The position numbers and the translations under genes are program-made. Shown here in pieces: positions 12,959 to 20,710 of a DNA stretch of 20,710 nucleotides (positions within the stretch are counted from its first letter, which is position 1; every line of letters starts with the position of its first letter). The DNA comes from Candidatus Woykebacteria bacterium GWB1_45_5 (GTDB lineage: Bacteria; Patescibacteriota; Microgenomatia; Woykebacterales; RBG-16-39-9b), in assembly GCA_001816645.1 (NCBI GenBank), contig MHCO01000052.1:7411-28120 (forward strand). Reading direction: 5' to 3'. The notes under the pieces were generated by a model, which did not search any database, was not told where the DNA came from, and worked only from the letters and a program-made list of their open reading frames with translations.

Positions 12959-12987
12959 TTGACCAAATTAAGTTTCAGCCTTAGGAT
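12959..12987 (+). promoter_or_regulatory. Candidate promoter of the ABC transporter genes
   Basis: TTGACC (12959-12964), a 17-base spacer and TAGGAT (12982-12987). The -35 is good and the -10 is moderate. The start would be about 10 bases before the ATG at 13004. Confidence 0.4.
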
Positions 12988-13003
12988 TAAATACTTAAGG
13001 CAT

Positions 13004-13876
13004 ATGACCACAATCAAAGTTGATAAATTAAAAAAATATTTCGGCAAAACCAAAGCAGTGGATGGGATCTCCTTTGAGGTAAAGGGGGGTGAGATCATGG
13101 GTTTTTTGGGGCCAAACGGCGCTGGGAAAACAACGACTATCCGTTGCCTGATGGATTTCATCCGACCGACAGAAGGAAAAATTGAAATTTTGGGCCTCGA
13201 CGCCCAAAAAAATTCGCCGAAGCTCAAAGCCGACATTGGCTATTTGTCTAGCGAAGTTGATCTCTATAAATCTTGGACTGGCACCGAACATATCCTCTTT
13301 ATGGAACGGCTTAGAGGGATTAGCCGCTTTGATGAGGAATTAATCGATAAGTTGAAATTCGACCCCCGAAAAAAAGCAGGAGCGCTATCAACTGGTAACC
13401 GACAAAAGTTAGGAATAATTCTTGCTCTGATGCACCAACCAAAACTACTTGTTTTAGATGAACCAACACTCGGCCTTGACCCACTATTGCAGAATTACAT
13501 TTACGAGATTTTAAAGTCCGAAGCAGCCAAAGGAAAAACAATTTTTATGTCCTCGCACAATCTCGCCGAGGTGGAAAAAATCTGTGATCGAGTAGTTATC
13601 CTCAAAGAAGGGGAGATAGTTGCCACCGAGTCGATTAACGATATCAGGCGAAAAAGAATCTATACAGTACACGCTTATTTCGAAGGGGAAATACCAAAAA
13701 AAGAAATTGTCACCGACGGCATCGAACTAATAGAGGAGCTTTCTGATGGTCTTGTCCTAAGAATTAAGGCTGACATCCGACCTCTCTTGCACAAACTAAG
13801 TGAATACAACAATCTTAAAGACCTAGAAGTTACTCATGCCAGTCTAGAAGAAGTCTTTATGGAGTTTTACAGATGA
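13004..13876 (+). CDS. ABC transporter ATP-binding protein (ABC-2 exporter type)
   Basis: A 290-residue ATPase subunit. Walker A GPNGAGKT (36-43), signature LSTGNRQKL (128-136, a variant of LSGGQ), Walker B LLVLDEP (148-154), D-loop GLDP and the switch His185 in MSSHNLAEVE. The Q-loop region reads GYLSSEVDLY, without the usual Gln; DrrA-type exporters also vary here. Residues 215-290 form a C-terminal extension like that of DrrA/CcmA-type exporter ATPases. The ATG at 13004 is preferred over a TTG at 12959, which is the -35 box of the likely promoter and precedes the point where family similarity begins. The next gene encodes the membrane partner, 44 bases downstream, so the two form an exporter. 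The substrate is unknown. Confidence 0.9.
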   Translation: MTTIKVDKLKKYFGKTKAVDGISFEVKGGEIMGFLGPNGAGKTTTIRCLMDFIRPTEGKIEILGLDAQKNSPKLKADIGYLSSEVDLYKSWTGTEHILFMERLRGISRFDEELIDKLKFDPRKKAGALSTGNRQKLGIILALMHQPKLLVLDEPTLGLDPLLQNYIYEILKSEAAKGKTIFMSSHNLAEVEKICDRVVILKEGEIVATESINDIRRKRIYTVHAYFEGEIPKKEIVTDGIELIEELSDGLVLRIKADIRPLLHKLSEYNNLKDLEVTHASLEEVFMEFYR

Positions 13877-13879
13877 CAT

Positions 13880-13908
13880 CCTGCGGATGACGTTTTCTCA
13901 CCCGCAGG
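13880..13908. repeat. Palindrome CCTGCGG/CCGCAGG between the ABC genes
   Basis: CCTGCGG (13880-13886) and CCGCAGG (13902-13908) form a perfect 7-bp stem around a 15-base loop. It fills most of the gap between the ATPase and permease genes. It has no T-run, so it is more likely an mRNA stability or spacing element than a terminator. The CCTGC/GCAGG edge resembles that of the 3048-3087 palindrome. Confidence 0.55.
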
Positions 13909-13920
13909 TTCGAAAATAAT

Positions 13921-14730
13921 ATGTGGCCAATATTTACCAAAACACTAAAAACCAATCGAATCGCTCTTTTAGTTTACAACGCCATCTGTATTGGTTTTGT
14001 TTGGTTTTATGCCGCTTTCTTTCCATCGATTTTTAAAGAAAGCGAAAAATTAAAAGAAGCTTTCAAAGCCTACCCACAAGATCTGATGAAGGCGTTTGGC
14101 ATCGAAATTGAAAGCTTTATCTCCAGTTTTGAAGGGTTTATGGCCGGCGAATATTTCAGCATGCTTTGGCCGATTATTTTAATTGTTTTAATTATTGCCT
14201 ATGCTGGATCGGCAATTGCCGGAGAGATAGAAGCAGGAACGATTGAACTATTGCTCGCTCAACCCATTTCCCGGTTGCGGATTTTCTTTGCGAAATATCT
14301 TTCTGGTTTGTTTATCATCACCGTCTTTATTGCTATCTCCAATTCGTCTGTGATTCTTCTCGCCCGTCTTTATAATGTAAGCTTTCATTGGGAAAAGTTT
14401 CTAACAATCTCGATCTTGGGGTTTCTCTTCGCCTTTGCCGTTTTTGGTATTTGCTTTATGCTCTCAGCCGTTTCTTCCTCGAAAGGCAAACCCGCTGCTC
14501 TTACCGGCGGACTGCTGATCATTATGTACGCTCTCAATATATTTTCAAGCTTCCAAGAATCTCTAAAAAACCTAAAGTACGCCTCTTTCTTCCACTACTA
14601 CGATCAAAACGCCGCTCTCCTTAATAATCACATCGATACTTTAAGTATAGCTGTGTTTTTGGCTGTAGGAATAATCTGCACGATAGTTGGCGCAATCGCT
14701 TTCGTCAAAAGAGACATTGCTACAACCTGA
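13921..14730 (+). CDS. ABC-2 type transporter permease
   Basis: A 269-residue membrane protein with six predicted helices near 15-37, 80-102, 122-146, 160-184, 190-212 and 240-264. The sequence EIEAGTIELLLAQPISRLRIFFAKYL (about 100-126) between helices 2 and 3 is the characteristic coupling-helix region of ABC-2 permeases (the E-x-G-T-x-E-L-L-L pattern). Between helices 1 and 2 is a charged loop of about 40 residues (KESEKLKEAFKAYPQDLMKAFG). It pairs with the ATPase encoded upstream to form an exporter; in this subfamily substrates range from drugs to lipids, and nothing here decides. The ATG has no Shine-Dalgarno sequence. The gene ends 26 bases before the convergent trehalose gene. Confidence 0.88.
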   Translation: MWPIFTKTLKTNRIALLVYNAICIGFVWFYAAFFPSIFKESEKLKEAFKAYPQDLMKAFGIEIESFISSFEGFMAGEYFSMLWPIILIVLIIAYAGSAIAGEIEAGTIELLLAQPISRLRIFFAKYLSGLFIITVFIAISNSSVILLARLYNVSFHWEKFLTISILGFLFAFAVFGICFMLSAVSSSKGKPAALTGGLLIIMYALNIFSSFQESLKNLKYASFFHYYDQNAALLNNHIDTLSIAVFLAVGIICTIVGAIAFVKRDIATT

Positions 14731-14756
14731 GTTTCGAAACCTTTTATTTACCCCTA

Positions 14757-16961
14757 TTACTGTTGGCTCAATATGTTTAATAAACCTACTACTTCCTTTG
14801 GAGACCTTAGATTAAATCTTGCTGCCGAGGGTGTGAAACCAACTCGGATTGAATAACAAAATGGGTATTTTGGCAAGGCATTAAAAAGGCTTTCATCTGT
14901 CCAATCGTCTCCAACAGCCAAAATAAAATCCCAATTTTCTTTTGAGAGGTACCGGGAATAAAACGCACCTTTATTAATCCCGCTAATTTTGATCTCGACC
15001 AACTTATTTCCTGGTAAAACGCTTAAGTCTAAATTTGCTGTTAGGTTCGTCAGCGTGTCGCTCATTTCTTTGGCAGCTGCTTCGCCAATTTCCACATCTG
15101 ATCCCCGATAGTGCCAGGCAAGAGAAAAAGTCTTTTCTTCAATAAAAGACTCTGGAATCCTGTCTACAAAAAGTTGCATTATTGGTTTGATTTGTTTTTT
15201 CCAAGTCTCATCCGCAGTAATAGTTGGTTTCCATGTTGAAGTATTTTCACCTCTTACCCAACCGCCGTGCTCGGCTACAAGTGTTACGTGAGGGTTGGGA
15301 AACCAGCGACCAAAGGCTTTTTTTTCTCGGCCACTTATAATCACTACTTTGTTTTTCGATTTAGCAGCCAGCATTCCAAGCAACTCAACTAGTTCTTTCG
15401 AAGGTTTGGCTTTATTGGGTTCACCATAGAAGGGGGCAAGTGTCCCATCGTAGTCTAGAAGAAAAAGGCGACGTTTACTTGCTGCATAGTATTTAACCGC
15501 TTTTTGTCTTCTTTTGCTGTTTAAGTACCTTACGGTAAGCATATTTGAAAGAGAAACAGTCCCAGATAATTTCTCAAGAAAACTCTTTGCCCATTTTTTG
15601 ACATTGTAATTTCTTAGCCTCTTTCGCATTACTCTGTTGCGTCTCGTCTGTTCGCCTGTTGTCATCTCTAACGCTTTATTCAACGCTTCGACTATTTCCT
15701 CTTTACTGTTAGGATTTACCGTAAGGGCCTCAACCAATTCTTTAGCCGATCCCGCCATTTCACTAAGAATTAAAACTCCTTTGAGATCGGGCCTTGCCGC
15801 TATGTACTCCTTTGCGATTAGGTTCATACCGTCTCTAAGTGGGGTTACTAGCGCTATATCGGCGTTGGAATATAAAGCAATTAGCTCAGCGAAATTTAGG
15901 TTGCGGTAGATATACTTTATCGGTAGCCACCTCAGCGTTCCGTATTTGCTATTTACTCTCCCAACAAGCTCATCTATTTCTCTTTTCAAATCAGCATATC
16001 TTTTAACTTTCTCCCTGGAGGGAACAACTACTAAGACAAAGGTTATTTTTTCTCGCCATTCCAAACATTGATCAAAAAATTCCTCTACGGCGTGCAAGCT
16101 TTGGAGGATACCTTTGGTGTAGTCTAGCCGAGAAACTGAAAAAACTAGCTTTGCAGCACCAATTGTTCTCTTTATTGAAGGTGTCTTACTCTGATCTAGA
16201 ATACTACGAGAAGCAGTGGAAAATTTTGTAAAATCTATCCCGATTGGAAAAACATCAACCAAGACCATCCTTTGGTCGAGCACAATCTTACCAAGCTCGT
16301 TATCGTATCCAAACAAACGTCTAGCGGCGGTTAAGAACGACTGGGCATAATCATAAGTATGAAACCCTATTAGGTCCGCTGCTAAGAGGCTTCCCGCGAT
16401 TTCTTTGTTTTGTGGTAGTAGACGAAAAACATCGTATGGCGGGAAGGGGATGTGAAGAAAGAAACCAATTGAAACAGTGGGCAGTCTATCTCTCAAAAAT
16501 TTCGGCAGCAGCATCAAATGGTAATCGTGAATCCAAAAAGTATCATCTGGCCTGGCGATCTTGACAATTTCTTCGCAGAAAAGTTGGTTGGCCCTTTGGT
16601 AAGCTTGCCATTCAGAAAGATCGTATTGGGTGTGGGCGGGAAAGGAGTGGAGAAGAGGCCAAAGTGTGTCGTTAGAAAAACCCTCATAATATTTTTCCAC
16701 CAGGCTTTCGGATAGAAATACAGGATGACAAGCAAACTGTTTAACTAGCTTGGCTTTGACTTCTTCCCTTTTTTCCTTAGGTATTGCGCCGGGCCAACCA
16801 ACCCAAAGAGTCCTCTCGTAGTCTTTACAGTCCCTATAAAAAGAGCCTAGGCTCGTGGCTAAACCGCCGATGCTTGGGGAAAATTGGTAGTTTCGTCCTT
16901 TCTTGCGGATCGTTACAGGCAGTCGGTTTGAAACAATTATCAGCCTGCCATTTTTCTTCAT
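14757..16961 (-). CDS. otsAB: Fused trehalose-6-phosphate synthase/phosphatase
   Basis: A 734-residue two-domain enzyme. Residues 1 to about 475 are a GT20 trehalose-6-phosphate synthase: NRLPVTI and SIGGLATSL at the N-terminus, TLWPLLHSF, WIHDYHL with Asp146, HIPFP, SRLDYTKGI and RDGMNLIAKEYIA, covering the UDP-glucose and glucose-6-phosphate sites of OtsA. Residues about 495-734 are a HAD-type trehalose-6-phosphate phosphatase: DYDGTLAPF with Asp503 and Asp505, SGREKKAFGRWF, AEHGGWVRG and GDDWTDESLF. The single polypeptide therefore makes trehalose from UDP-glucose and glucose-6-phosphate. E. coli uses two proteins; fusions occur in some bacteria and eukaryotes. The ATG at 16961 has at best a weak GAGAG ribosome site; a hairpin-repeat unit begins 10 bases upstream. 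Trehalose would serve as a stress protectant. Confidence 0.95.
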   Translation of the reverse strand: MKKNGRLIIVSNRLPVTIRKKGRNYQFSPSIGGLATSLGSFYRDCKDYERTLWVGWPGAIPKEKREEVKAKLVKQFACHPVFLSESLVEKYYEGFSNDTLWPLLHSFPAHTQYDLSEWQAYQRANQLFCEEIVKIARPDDTFWIHDYHLMLLPKFLRDRLPTVSIGFFLHIPFPPYDVFRLLPQNKEIAGSLLAADLIGFHTYDYAQSFLTAARRLFGYDNELGKIVLDQRMVLVDVFPIGIDFTKFSTASRSILDQSKTPSIKRTIGAAKLVFSVSRLDYTKGILQSLHAVEEFFDQCLEWREKITFVLVVVPSREKVKRYADLKREIDELVGRVNSKYGTLRWLPIKYIYRNLNFAELIALYSNADIALVTPLRDGMNLIAKEYIAARPDLKGVLILSEMAGSAKELVEALTVNPNSKEEIVEALNKALEMTTGEQTRRNRVMRKRLRNYNVKKWAKSFLEKLSGTVSLSNMLTVRYLNSKRRQKAVKYYAASKRRLFLLDYDGTLAPFYGEPNKAKPSKELVELLGMLAAKSKNKVVIISGREKKAFGRWFPNPHVTLVAEHGGWVRGENTSTWKPTITADETWKKQIKPIMQLFVDRIPESFIEEKTFSLAWHYRGSDVEIGEAAAKEMSDTLTNLTANLDLSVLPGNKLVEIKISGINKGAFYSRYLSKENWDFILAVGDDWTDESLFNALPKYPFCYSIRVGFTPSAARFNLRSPKEVVGLLNILSQQ

Positions 16962-16971
16962 TATGCTCTCG

Positions 16972-17020
16972 GATTATATCTCGCTAGAGAAAAAAGCGCG
17001 AGATGTAATCTTGCGATTAC
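16972..17020. repeat. Isolated unit of the hairpin repeat, next to the otsAB start
   Basis: GATTATATCTCGC (16972-16984) pairs with GCGAGATGTAATC (16998-17010), 13 positions with one T-G mismatch on this strand. It is followed by TTGCGATTAC, which forms the alternative hairpin GTAATC-TTGC-GATTAC. Arms and inner stem match the first unit of the 21-200 array. On the otsAB strand the arm reads GATATAATC and so supplies a perfect TATAAT (16978-16973), 11 bases before the ATG; no -35 box is evident at 16-18 bases. Confidence 0.75.
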
Positions 17021-17067
17021 AGCACAAACCACCGAAGCTACTGTATTGGTTTTGAGACTACTGACAA

Positions 17068-17105
17068 AGAGGGCTAACCGCTCGGTAAGTTTATGAAACC
17101 CCTCT
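17068..17105 (-). terminator. Nested hairpin after the propeller genes, possible weak terminator
   Basis: AGAGGG (17068-17073) pairs with CCCTCT (17100-17105), enclosing a second stem ACCG/CGGT within CTAACCG-CT-CGGTAAG. On the minus strand the outer stem is followed by only three T. It lies between the propeller genes and otsAB and may separate their transcripts. A T-run (17114-17119) would follow it on the plus strand, but no plus-strand gene precedes it. Confidence 0.3.
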
Positions 17106-17229
17106 GCCTGGCGATTTTTTATTGGAGCTGTTGAAACAGGGCGAACTCTTCCGCGCTGCCACCTGGGCTAAAGGAATTTTAGGGAGCAAGAAGTGATTTT
17201 GTTTTGTGTTTTATCCACCATCGTTTTAA

Positions 17230-19272
17230 CTAATTATCGGCTTCGGTGACTATAACGTCGCTATAGCCGCATTTACCCTCGTTGTGTTCATCAACATCAT
17301 ATGTCCAAAGAAGCGACTTACCGTTTCCCGATTCTATCTTATGAGATTCATTTTGCACAAAATGCGTTATGCCGTCACCAGTAATGTAATTCAAATCGAG
17401 CGAAACGTTGGCCGGTTTTTTGCTGTCTTGATTGACTACAACCATGTTACAGTAAATCTTATACCTATCCGGGGCGGCCGGTGATGTCTTAATCATTTCA
17501 TAACAGTTATCTTTGGTTTTATTCCATCTGACACAAGTATCTTTTAACGCCCCGCATACTTCACCCAGACATGACCTTCCGGTTTCGCCAAACTCACGAA
17601 CCCAAATATCAATAGGACCGGGGATACGTACTGCATTTTTGGTAAACTCATCCTCATATTGATCCGTTTTTGCTTTCTGTGATTGATCCGTTTCCGCTTT
17701 TTCTATTGGTTTTGGATCCTTTGTCTTAGAATCTTGCTTGAACGGATAAAATAAAAACCCTAAAGCACCAGCAATCGCTGTTATAACAAATGTGATTAGA
17801 AGAATAATTAGCAAGATTTCTATGCTTAATTTCTTTTTTCCACTTTCGTTATCTTGCTTTCTTCTACGATAAATAGCATAAATTATTCCTGCCAAAATAA
17901 GCCCAAAAGCTATTGCCGACGAACATGCGATAACTAAAATGGGCAGTGATTTAGCACTTCTGACCTGTTGGCTGGCCGAACTAGTGGCCTGTGAATTCGT
18001 CTCCTTCTTATCACCCAGAGCGTAAAAATTTCCTCCTTCGTCTCCAAAATAAATCGTGCCGTCGCGGCCTACTGCGGGTGAAGAAACAATCCCGCTACCG
18101 CTTTCGGTTTTCCATCTCCAGAGCTCTTTGCCGGCTGTATCAACGGCATATACTGTGTCAAAAACGTCGGCGAAAACTAATACTCCGTCTTTTGAAAGTG
18201 CTGCGCTAGTACAAATCGTCTCTTTACCAGGATACCCTTCAAACAATTTTGGGTCCCGTCCCACCTTTACATCAAAACGCCACATTTCTTTGCCGGTTTT
18301 TTGGTCAAAGGCATAAAAGTTCCCATCCCAGGAACCGATATAAACGTTTCCGTCACTACCGACAGTCGGTATGGCACTGATGCCGCCCCCGGTCTTAAAC
18401 CGCCATTTTTCTTTGCCATCAGGATTGAGAGCGTAAAAGATACCTTCTTTTGAACCGCTAAATATCGTTCCGTCACCTCCAATCGCTGCTGGTCCTTCGA
18501 GCCACTGCTCTAGAACAAATTCCCACTTTTTCTTTCCATCCGGAGTCAATGCTATGACTCTCCCCCTATTATCAACCGGGTTGGCTGCTCCGGAGATAAC
18601 CGTACCGTCATCCAAAACACTTGGCACTATAGTCACACCTGATGGCTCGGGAGAGAACCATTTCTTGGTTCCGTCGGAATTTAGGGCATAAAGGCCTGAA
18701 CCCTCACTATTTTTATCAAACCGAGCCGTGCCAATATAAACAGTTCCGTCAGGACCAATATTCGGTCCGTTCCAAAAATCATTATGCCATTTGATCGGAA
18801 AACGCCATTTTTCACTGCTATCAGGGTTTAAGGCATGAAGATAACCAGAAGCGCTATTAATATAAATAGTACCGTCCTTGGCGATAGCAGGACTTGCCAT
18901 TATCGCTTTTGAAGTATTCCACCTTGGATCATACGACGGCTCGGTTAACTTAACTTTCCATTTAACCGAGCCGTTTTTGTTGAATGCGTAAAAAACTCCG
19001 TCATGTGATCCCACATAGACTGTCCCGTCCGCCCCAATAGCCGGCGATGATTCTATTGAGCTTCCTGTCTTATAGCTCCAAAGCACTTCTTTTTTGTTTT
19101 TCCCCAAATCATAAGGGCTATTGTTTGTATGCCTTTGGTCGTGGCCAAAAAGCGGCCAGGGCGAATCGGCTGGCTGGGCTTCTACATTTGGAATAAAAAT
19201 GTAAGCCGACAAGAAGGTAAGTAAAAGAAGTATACACAAATTTATCTTTGTTTTTTTATCATTTCTTATCAT
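17230..19272 (-). CDS. Surface beta-propeller protein (PQQ-like repeats) with TM hairpin and six-Cys outer domain
   Basis: A 680-residue protein. Signal peptide 1-32 (cleavage likely in VEA-QPADS). Residues about 33-425 are PQQ-like/WD-type beta-propeller repeats with the recurring pattern SSPAIG.DGTVYVGS.DG.FYA.N..G..KW, about eight blades or partial blades. Two transmembrane helices follow (about 442-467 and 481-508) with a short basic loop RRRKQDNESGKKK, then an outer domain (about 540-680) with six cysteines (SC, VC, TC, NC, YC and KC), suggesting disulfides. The propeller and the Cys domain should both lie outside. No dehydrogenase catalytic residues are apparent, so cofactor use is doubtful; a binding or assembly role is more likely. 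The start overlaps the preceding paralogue by 14 bases, so the two are co-transcribed. Confidence 0.82.
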   Translation of the reverse strand: MIRNDKKTKINLCILLLLTFLSAYIFIPNVEAQPADSPWPLFGHDQRHTNNSPYDLGKNKKEVLWSYKTGSSIESSPAIGADGTVYVGSHDGVFYAFNKNGSVKWKVKLTEPSYDPRWNTSKAIMASPAIAKDGTIYINSASGYLHALNPDSSEKWRFPIKWHNDFWNGPNIGPDGTVYIGTARFDKNSEGSGLYALNSDGTKKWFSPEPSGVTIVPSVLDDGTVISGAANPVDNRGRVIALTPDGKKKWEFVLEQWLEGPAAIGGDGTIFSGSKEGIFYALNPDGKEKWRFKTGGGISAIPTVGSDGNVYIGSWDGNFYAFDQKTGKEMWRFDVKVGRDPKLFEGYPGKETICTSAALSKDGVLVFADVFDTVYAVDTAGKELWRWKTESGSGIVSSPAVGRDGTIYFGDEGGNFYALGDKKETNSQATSSASQQVRSAKSLPILVIACSSAIAFGLILAGIIYAIYRRRKQDNESGKKKLSIEILLIILLITFVITAIAGALGFLFYPFKQDSKTKDPKPIEKAETDQSQKAKTDQYEDEFTKNAVRIPGPIDIWVREFGETGRSCLGEVCGALKDTCVRWNKTKDNCYEMIKTSPAAPDRYKIYCNMVVVNQDSKKPANVSLDLNYITGDGITHFVQNESHKIESGNGKSLLWTYDVDEHNEGKCGYSDVIVTEADN

Positions 19273-20710
19273 TTCTGTACTGTTCTGGCCAAGTGGTATT
19301 TGGACAGTTTTGCTGGATCCACTTTGACTCGTCGTTTGTTAGATCTTTTGTGGTCCTCCCCCCATAGGCGCCGTAAAATCCATTTTCCCAAGTACCATAG
19401 ATATGGTGCGGGCACTTGTCGTTCTCACTATTGCCGGTATCTGTTTGCGGAGTATTTGTATTTTGGCCTTGATTTTGTGCCTCAGGCAGAGTCGTATTTT
19501 TGCAGCTCGACTTAATTTGCTCGTGTTCTTTAACAGAAATATCTTTTTGCACAGCTTTATTATTCTCCCAATAAACTGCATAATATGCATTTTCTCCTCG
19601 TTGATATACGTTTTTGGGACACGATATATGGGTGGTATTATCCTTTTCTTGAGAAGCGGCAGGCGTGCTAACTTTTTTAGTATTTATAAAAAACATATAG
19701 CTTGAACCTCCAAGGGAACCAGCGAAAATCAAGAATATCACGCAGATAATAATCTTATGGTTTTTGCTAAATTCATAAACACTAAGAAGTTTTCCGGAAA
19801 GTTTCTTTCGCAATAAAAAGATAACGAGGTAAAAAATCAGAATAGTTCCCAGTAAATAAGTAGTTGCAAGACCAATAGTTAGCAGATATTTTGACATAAA
19901 TCCCAATTCTTTTTTGCCGGTGGCAGAAGAACTGCTCGCTGATACCCCTTTATTGGGCCCGAAAGCCAAAAGCTCGCCCGGAACTGTCGTAACATAAACT
20001 GTGCCGTCGGCACCAATGGCGGGTGAAGCAACAATTCCTCCCCCTTCGATCTTGGATCGCCATTTTTCTTCTCCGTCCTTAGAATAAGCGAAAAACAATC
20101 CCATAGTTGAGCCAAAATAGAGAGTTCCGTCCGCAGAGATCGCCGGCGAAGAACTTAATGATTCATAAACGCTTTCGCTTTCGGGTATTTGAACCCGCCA
20201 TTTTTCTTTGCCTTGTGCATCATAAGCATAAAATGTTCCTCCCCAGTCGCCAAAATATATCGTTCCGTCATTTGCGATAGCGGGAGTAATGCTTTCTCCT
20301 TGGGAAAGAGGAACTCTCCATTGTTCTGTGCCGTCAGGATTTAAGGCATAAAAATTGGCATTTCTAGGATCATCCTTGCCCTTAGTACCAAAATAAATTG
20401 TTCCGTCTTTCCCAATCGCAGGAGAACCCTCTATTACGCCGTTATCAGGCCAAAAACTCCATTTAGTAGAGCCGTCGGGATTGAAAGCAAAAAGCTTCAT
20501 TTCAAACGGGTGGTCATTCTCTCTAGATTCACTCGTTCCCAAATAAACAGTGCCGTCATCGGCGATAGCGGCAACTGAATTCGATCCGCCAGCCGAACCG
20601 TTGGTTCGCTCCCACTTTTTGGTGCCGTCAGGGTTAAAGGCGTAAACATAGCCGGGTTTCTCCATTTCTTTGCCGGTTTCTCGCGGCGGGGATATTTTGG
20701 AAGAAACATA
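19259..20710 (-). CDS. Paralogous surface beta-propeller protein with TM hairpin and duplicated Cys module (5' end beyond window)
   Basis: The last 483 codons of a gene whose start lies beyond the right edge: the frame is open to base 20710, and the first ATG (20665) falls inside a propeller blade. PQQ-like blades (GTIYFGT...FYALNPDGTEQWR and similar) are followed by two helices (SKYLLTIGLATTYLLGTIL... and IIICVIFLIFAGSLGG...) separated by a short basic segment. The outer C-terminal tail carries two copies of a small module, CPKNVYQRGENAYYAVY...SSC and CPHHIYGTWENGFYGAY...QNC, joined by an Asn/Gln/Thr-rich linker. Domain order matches the downstream 17230-19272 gene, but the Cys domains are unrelated by eye. 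The 14-base overlap with that gene indicates one operon. Function unknown; attachment or envelope assembly is inference. Confidence 0.8.
   Translation of the reverse strand, partial: YVSSKISPPRETGKEMEKPGYVYAFNPDGTKKWERTNGSAGGSNSVAAIADDGTVYLGTSESRENDHPFEMKLFAFNPDGSTKWSFWPDNGVIEGSPAIGKDGTIYFGTKGKDDPRNANFYALNPDGTEQWRVPLSQGESITPAIANDGTIYFGDWGGTFYAYDAQGKEKWRVQIPESESVYESLSSSPAISADGTLYFGSTMGLFFAYSKDGEEKWRSKIEGGGIVASPAIGADGTVYVTTVPGELLAFGPNKGVSASSSSATGKKELGFMSKYLLTIGLATTYLLGTILIFYLVIFLLRKKLSGKLLSVYEFSKNHKIIICVIFLIFAGSLGGSSYMFFINTKKVSTPAASQEKDNTTHISCPKNVYQRGENAYYAVYWENNKAVQKDISVKEHEQIKSSCKNTTLPEAQNQGQNTNTPQTDTGNSENDKCPHHIYGTWENGFYGAYGGRTTKDLTNDESKWIQQNCPNTTWPEQYRNDKK

Noticed and set aside
17068..17120. 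Possible riboswitch (nested hairpin ahead of otsAB)
   Set aside because: No conserved core of any known class is visible; a simple nested hairpin or weak terminator explains it.
17136..17175. T-box-like string on the minus strand (AGGTGGCAGCGCGG...TTCGCCCTG)
   Set aside because: The key tRNA-binding bulge UGGNACC reads UGGCAGC, no specifier stem can fit before the end of the propeller gene, and the downstream gene (otsAB) is not an amino-acid or synthetase gene.

Overview
The window looks like chromosomal sequence from a Candidate Phyla Radiation (Patescibacteria) bacterium, perhaps Microgenomates-like. This is inference from gene content: short cytoplasmic and membrane proteins of unknown function, a stand-alone GIY-YIG mini-protein beside a tRNA, a CxxC-x17-CxxC zinc protein, a compact dnaG-rpoD pair, and a mix of strong Shine-Dalgarno starts with apparently leaderless ones. 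TGA works as a stop (for example the ABC ATPase gene ends TGA), so this is not a lineage that recodes UGA as glycine. No marker here fixes the taxonomy.

Layout. Bases 1-300 hold a tandem array of hairpin repeats with conserved arms and changing inner stems. At 305-1117 is a three-helix membrane protein behind a promoter that places the transcript start on the ATG. A 510-base stretch without a convincing gene (1118-1629) has a good promoter and a terminator-like hairpin. Two minus-strand genes follow: a zinc-ribbon protein and a pilin-like membrane-anchored protein. At 2989-3455 a GIY-YIG gene lies between an 18-base copy of the tRNA-Asn 5' end and the intact tRNA-Asn. At 3516-4352 are a nickel superoxide dismutase and its maturation protease (sodN-sodX), then a P2A calcium/manganese-type ATPase (4432-7137) and a coupled pair of unknown proteins (7179-8110).

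The minus strand from 12889 down to 8133 carries dnaG-rpoD, a small membrane protein, a DUF458/YkuK-type RNase H-like protein and an unrecognised protein coupled to it. A decayed copy of the rpoD 3' end lies just downstream of rpoD. An ABC exporter (ATPase plus permease, 13004-14730) is on the plus strand. It converges on a fused trehalose-6-phosphate synthase/phosphatase (14757-16961, minus), whose start lies 10 bases from a second copy of the hairpin repeat. The right end (17230-20710, minus) carries two overlapping paralogous surface proteins: PQQ-like beta-propeller, transmembrane hairpin, then a cysteine-bearing outer domain.

Functional picture (inference): superoxide detoxification by Ni-SOD, divalent cation export and trehalose synthesis form a stress-tolerance block next to core replication/transcription genes. 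Several membrane-anchored proteins face outward. The most unusual items are the hairpin-repeat family with compensatory stem changes, the tRNA-Asn/GIY-YIG arrangement, the second rpoD tail, and the twin propeller proteins with duplicated Cys modules.
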